DNA of 64,000 bases from SB11 sp964584305 (lineage in GTDB: Bacteria > Bacteroidota > Bacteroidia > UBA8524): the NCBI GenBank assembly GCA_964584305.1, contig CAZOZL010000010.1, positions 32,682 through 96,681 of the forward strand. Direction: 5' to 3'. Numbering within the stretch: position 1 is the stretch's first letter; each line of letters starts with the position of its first letter. Positions 61,921 to 64,000 of the stretch are shown one piece after another. The notes below the pieces were generated by a model that saw only the letters and a program-made list of their open reading frames with translations, was not told the DNA's origin and did not search any database. Both the position numbers and the translations under genes were made by a program.

Positions 61921-62298
61921 CTACCCCTCAAGTAATTGTTTTAATGGTTGTAGATAATACTCGTCCCACCCATTATCAATATCCTTAGCACTTTGTTCGG
62001 GTATATCTTGGTGTACTAAGTTTAATTCTGTATCCTTTCCCTTAGCCGTAATTGTAAAAGTACATTTTGAGTAATCGCTCCACTCGATTTGCTTCCAATG
62101 TTGCACAATTTTGGTGGGATTAACTTCTAAATTTACCCCATGAATACTGCCCTCCCAAAGAGAAAACAAACCGTTATGTTCTATATCCATAGTAGCTGCT
62201 GAACCGCTCCATTGCTCAATTATATCTTCATCTATCAAAGCATTGTACACTTCTTTCGGGCTTGCACTTATTATATAGTTTTTAGTAACGGTTGGCAT
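61921..62298 (-). CDS. SRPBCC (AHSA1/START-like) domain protein
   Basis: 125 residues: KNYIISASPKEVYNALIDED, ... IEWSDYSKCTFTITAKGKDT, ... HQDIPEQSAKDIDNGWDEYY, the AHSA1/Aha1-like pattern with a terminal helix. A small hydrophobic-ligand-binding fold. Lies 2 bp downstream of the small membrane-protein gene, so probably one transcript. Confidence 0.82.
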   Translation of the reverse strand: MPTVTKNYIISASPKEVYNALIDEDIIEQWSGSAATMDIEHNGLFSLWEGSIHGVNLEVNPTKIVQHWKQIEWSDYSKCTFTITAKGKDTELNLVHQDIPEQSAKDIDNGWDEYYLQPLKQLLEG

Positions 62299-62300
62299 AA

Positions 62301-62549
62301 TTAGTTCATATTTTTTGCTTCACGGTAAGCATCTGTGGCAAAGCAGGTATTAATTAAAAAAGTAGCTGCAAACATCATCCAATACAGGCTACTATCAACT
62401 TCTTTTAGTTGTAATTCTATATAGGTATATGCTATTGCTGCAATGGTAAATCCTATACCCAAAAGTACACGTTTTCCAGTATAAATATAACCTGCCCCCA
62501 TAAAAAAGAAACTGAGTACTGCTGCTATCCAAGGTTTTTTTGTCTTCAT
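62301..62549 (-). CDS. Small membrane protein
   Basis: 82 residues from the ATG at 62549; an upstream start at 62630 would add 27 odd residues. Segments PWIAAVLSFFFMGAGYIYTG, LLGIGFTIAAIAYTYIE and LYWMMFAATFLINTCFAT are hydrophobic, with GAGYIYTGK resembling small TM2-like proteins. The gene ends 2 bp upstream of the SRPBCC gene. Function unknown. Confidence 0.75.
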   Translation of the reverse strand: MKTKKPWIAAVLSFFFMGAGYIYTGKRVLLGIGFTIAAIAYTYIELQLKEVDSSLYWMMFAATFLINTCFATDAYREAKNMN

Positions 62550-62665
62550 AATAGTAGTAATTTTTTGTGCTAAACTATTTTTAAAACAAGTAATAAACAA
62601 TAGGTTACACACTTGTAACCCTGTAACCACCTTGTTACAATTGCTGATATACAGTTAAATAAATT

Positions 62666-63082
62666 TTAGGTAACTGCTATCTTTTTTTCTGATTTTCTTG
62701 CACTTTGTTCGTTTTCGCCCCAAGAATAGGCTAATAGCAAAATTTCTTTTAACGATTTGCCTTTGTCGGTAATAGTATATTCCACTTTTGGAGGAACTTC
62801 GGCAAATATTTCTTTAGTAATCAAGCCGTCTTCTTCCATTTCACGCAACTGTTTTGATAGCATTCTTTTGCTAATACTATTTTTTGCCTCGCCTATTCCT
62901 TCTGATACTATATTTATAATCTCGCTAAAACGCAGTGTTTTATACTCAAAAAAATGCCACATGATAACGCCTTTCCACTTCCCCCCAATTATGTTTAAGG
63001 TAAATTCTACGGCACATACTATATTATTGCTGTTTCTATACATTACACTTACAAGGTAGCTTTTCTTTTTAGTTTTTGCCAA
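62666..63082 (-). CDS. HxlR-family winged-helix regulator
   Basis: 138 residues (or 125 if the second ATG at 63043 is used). CAVEFTLNIIGGKWKGVIMW is the HxlR N-terminus with Cys, MLSKQLREMEEDGLITKEIF the recognition wing. A positively charged tail follows. HxlR regulators sense small molecules or redox through the Cys. It is on the same strand as, and 116 bp upstream of, the membrane-protein/SRPBCC pair, which might be a target. Confidence 0.87.
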   Translation of the reverse strand: MAKTKKKSYLVSVMYRNSNNIVCAVEFTLNIIGGKWKGVIMWHFFEYKTLRFSEIINIVSEGIGEAKNSISKRMLSKQLREMEEDGLITKEIFAEVPPKVEYTITDKGKSLKEILLLAYSWGENEQSARKSEKKIAVT

Positions 63083-63132
63083 AAACTACATTTTCTTGTC
63101 AGATATGGGCGGCTAACGTAAAGAAGCCATTA

Positions 63133-63240
63133 GCAAATAGGCATGAATGCCATTCTATAGATAAAATTTTTGTTAAGGTTATGAATTGCGGCAGGTTTCA
63201 ACCTGCTGCAAGAAAACGCCTGAACGGCAGAGGGCAGTAA
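63133..63240. repeat. Composite intergenic repeat, C-A order
   Basis: AAATAGGCATGAATGCCATT (module C, with one base missing against other copies), then ATGAATTGCGGCAGGTTTCA and ACCTGCTGCAAGAAAACGCC (module A, 63181-63220) and TGAACGGCAG. The remaining part of the 408-bp gap between the regulator and the rRNA operon (63241-63454) has no recognised feature. Confidence 0.8.
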
Positions 63241-63454
63241 TCTTTATCAGATGAGGCTATAGAGGCGATAAGGAAAACAGGTATAGCCAACACTATTAAA
63301 GTACAAATTGGCTAATAATGTACTATGGGTTAAGTACACCTAAATTATAGAAATTGTCTAATTTTAAATGCTTTTTTTTATTTTCAGCTATATGTGCTGT
63401 AATAGAAGGGAGGTTTATAACTTACAAAAAGAAGGGGTAGAAAACTGTATAACC

Positions 63455-63488
63455 AAAAAAACCCCGTAGTATAAACTACGAGGTTTTA
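63455..63488 (-). terminator. rRNA operon terminator
   Basis: On the minus strand: AAACCTCGTAGT, loop TTAT, ACTACGGGGTTT, then a run of T's down to 63454. The stem begins about 6 nt downstream of the 5S 3' end. Confidence 0.85.
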
Positions 63489-63492
63489 AAAT

Positions 63493-63605
<113 letters not shown>

Positions 63606-63679
63606 AAGGTCATTATTGCTCAGTAAATGAACAAAATATCATTGACAAAAATTGGAAGAAAACAAAAAAATCAAGAATA

Positions 63680-64000
<321 letters not shown>

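Overview
The window reads as chromosomal DNA of a member of the Bacteroidota. Evidence: promoters of the TTTG / TAnnTTTG type, almost no Shine-Dalgarno sequences, a type IX secretion (T9SS) C-terminal sorting domain, an Alternative Complex III operon, an UpxY-type antiterminator, DUF4290 next to murA, and S9/POT peptide-use genes. The DNA is AT-rich. I cannot name a genus. Most of the window is housekeeping and membrane-physiology genes in short operons; no prophage, integrase, transposase or CRISPR array is visible.

Layout. 1-2.4 kb: start of an Alternative Complex III operon (actA, then actB running off the left edge), minus strand. 2.6-6.3 kb: surface-polysaccharide genes (nucleotide-sugar dehydratase, UpxY-like antiterminator, GT2 glycosyltransferase). 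6.3-9.3 kb: NhaD antiporter, an orphan HsdR-N-like protein and holA. 9.3-13.6 kb: a secreted BNR-repeat/T9SS protein, an SH3-like exported protein and a GlcD-type FAD oxidase. 13.9-19.8 kb: a peptide-use block, DPP-IV-like peptidase plus two POT transporters. 19.9-23.8 kb: a TonB receptor under a TPP riboswitch (so probably thiamine uptake) and dinB. 24.7-25.5 kb: an XRE-type regulator with a tandem array of AT-hook-like repeats, interrupted by an assembly gap. 25.6-30.3 kb: lipoprotein zinc metalloprotease, a candidate structured RNA, a lipoprotein superoxide dismutase, tRNA-His and a small lipoprotein. 30.3-39.1 kb: GT39 transferase, phosphoesterase, proline dehydrogenase, DUF4290-murA, TlpA-like thioredoxin, grpE-dnaJ. 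39.1-43.8 kb: a MacA/MacB-permease/TolC efflux operon without an ATPase gene. 44.4-51.7 kb: LuxE-like protein, lipoprotein, metG, hydrolase, and a tightly coupled SPFH / PH-like pair / Arc-like / LD-carboxypeptidase operon. 52.1-57.1 kb: mutL, two rhomboids and an endo/exonuclease/phosphatase-fold protein in one overlapping operon. 57.5-59.0 kb: a Fic protein with Tyr in place of the catalytic His, preceded by a 41-bp-period palindromic repeat array. 59.1-63.1 kb: an E2 acyltransferase and small stress/regulatory genes. 63.5-64.0 kb: the 3' end of an rRNA operon (23S, 5S), minus strand.

Across the window, intergenic spaces carry a family of modular palindromic repeats (modules A, B and C below) with no transposase. 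The most interesting items are the Fic/operator locus, the HTH/AT-hook array, the modular repeats, the candidate structured RNA near 28.4 kb, and MurA with Asp in place of the catalytic Cys. All calls rest on reading the sequence; no database search was run.
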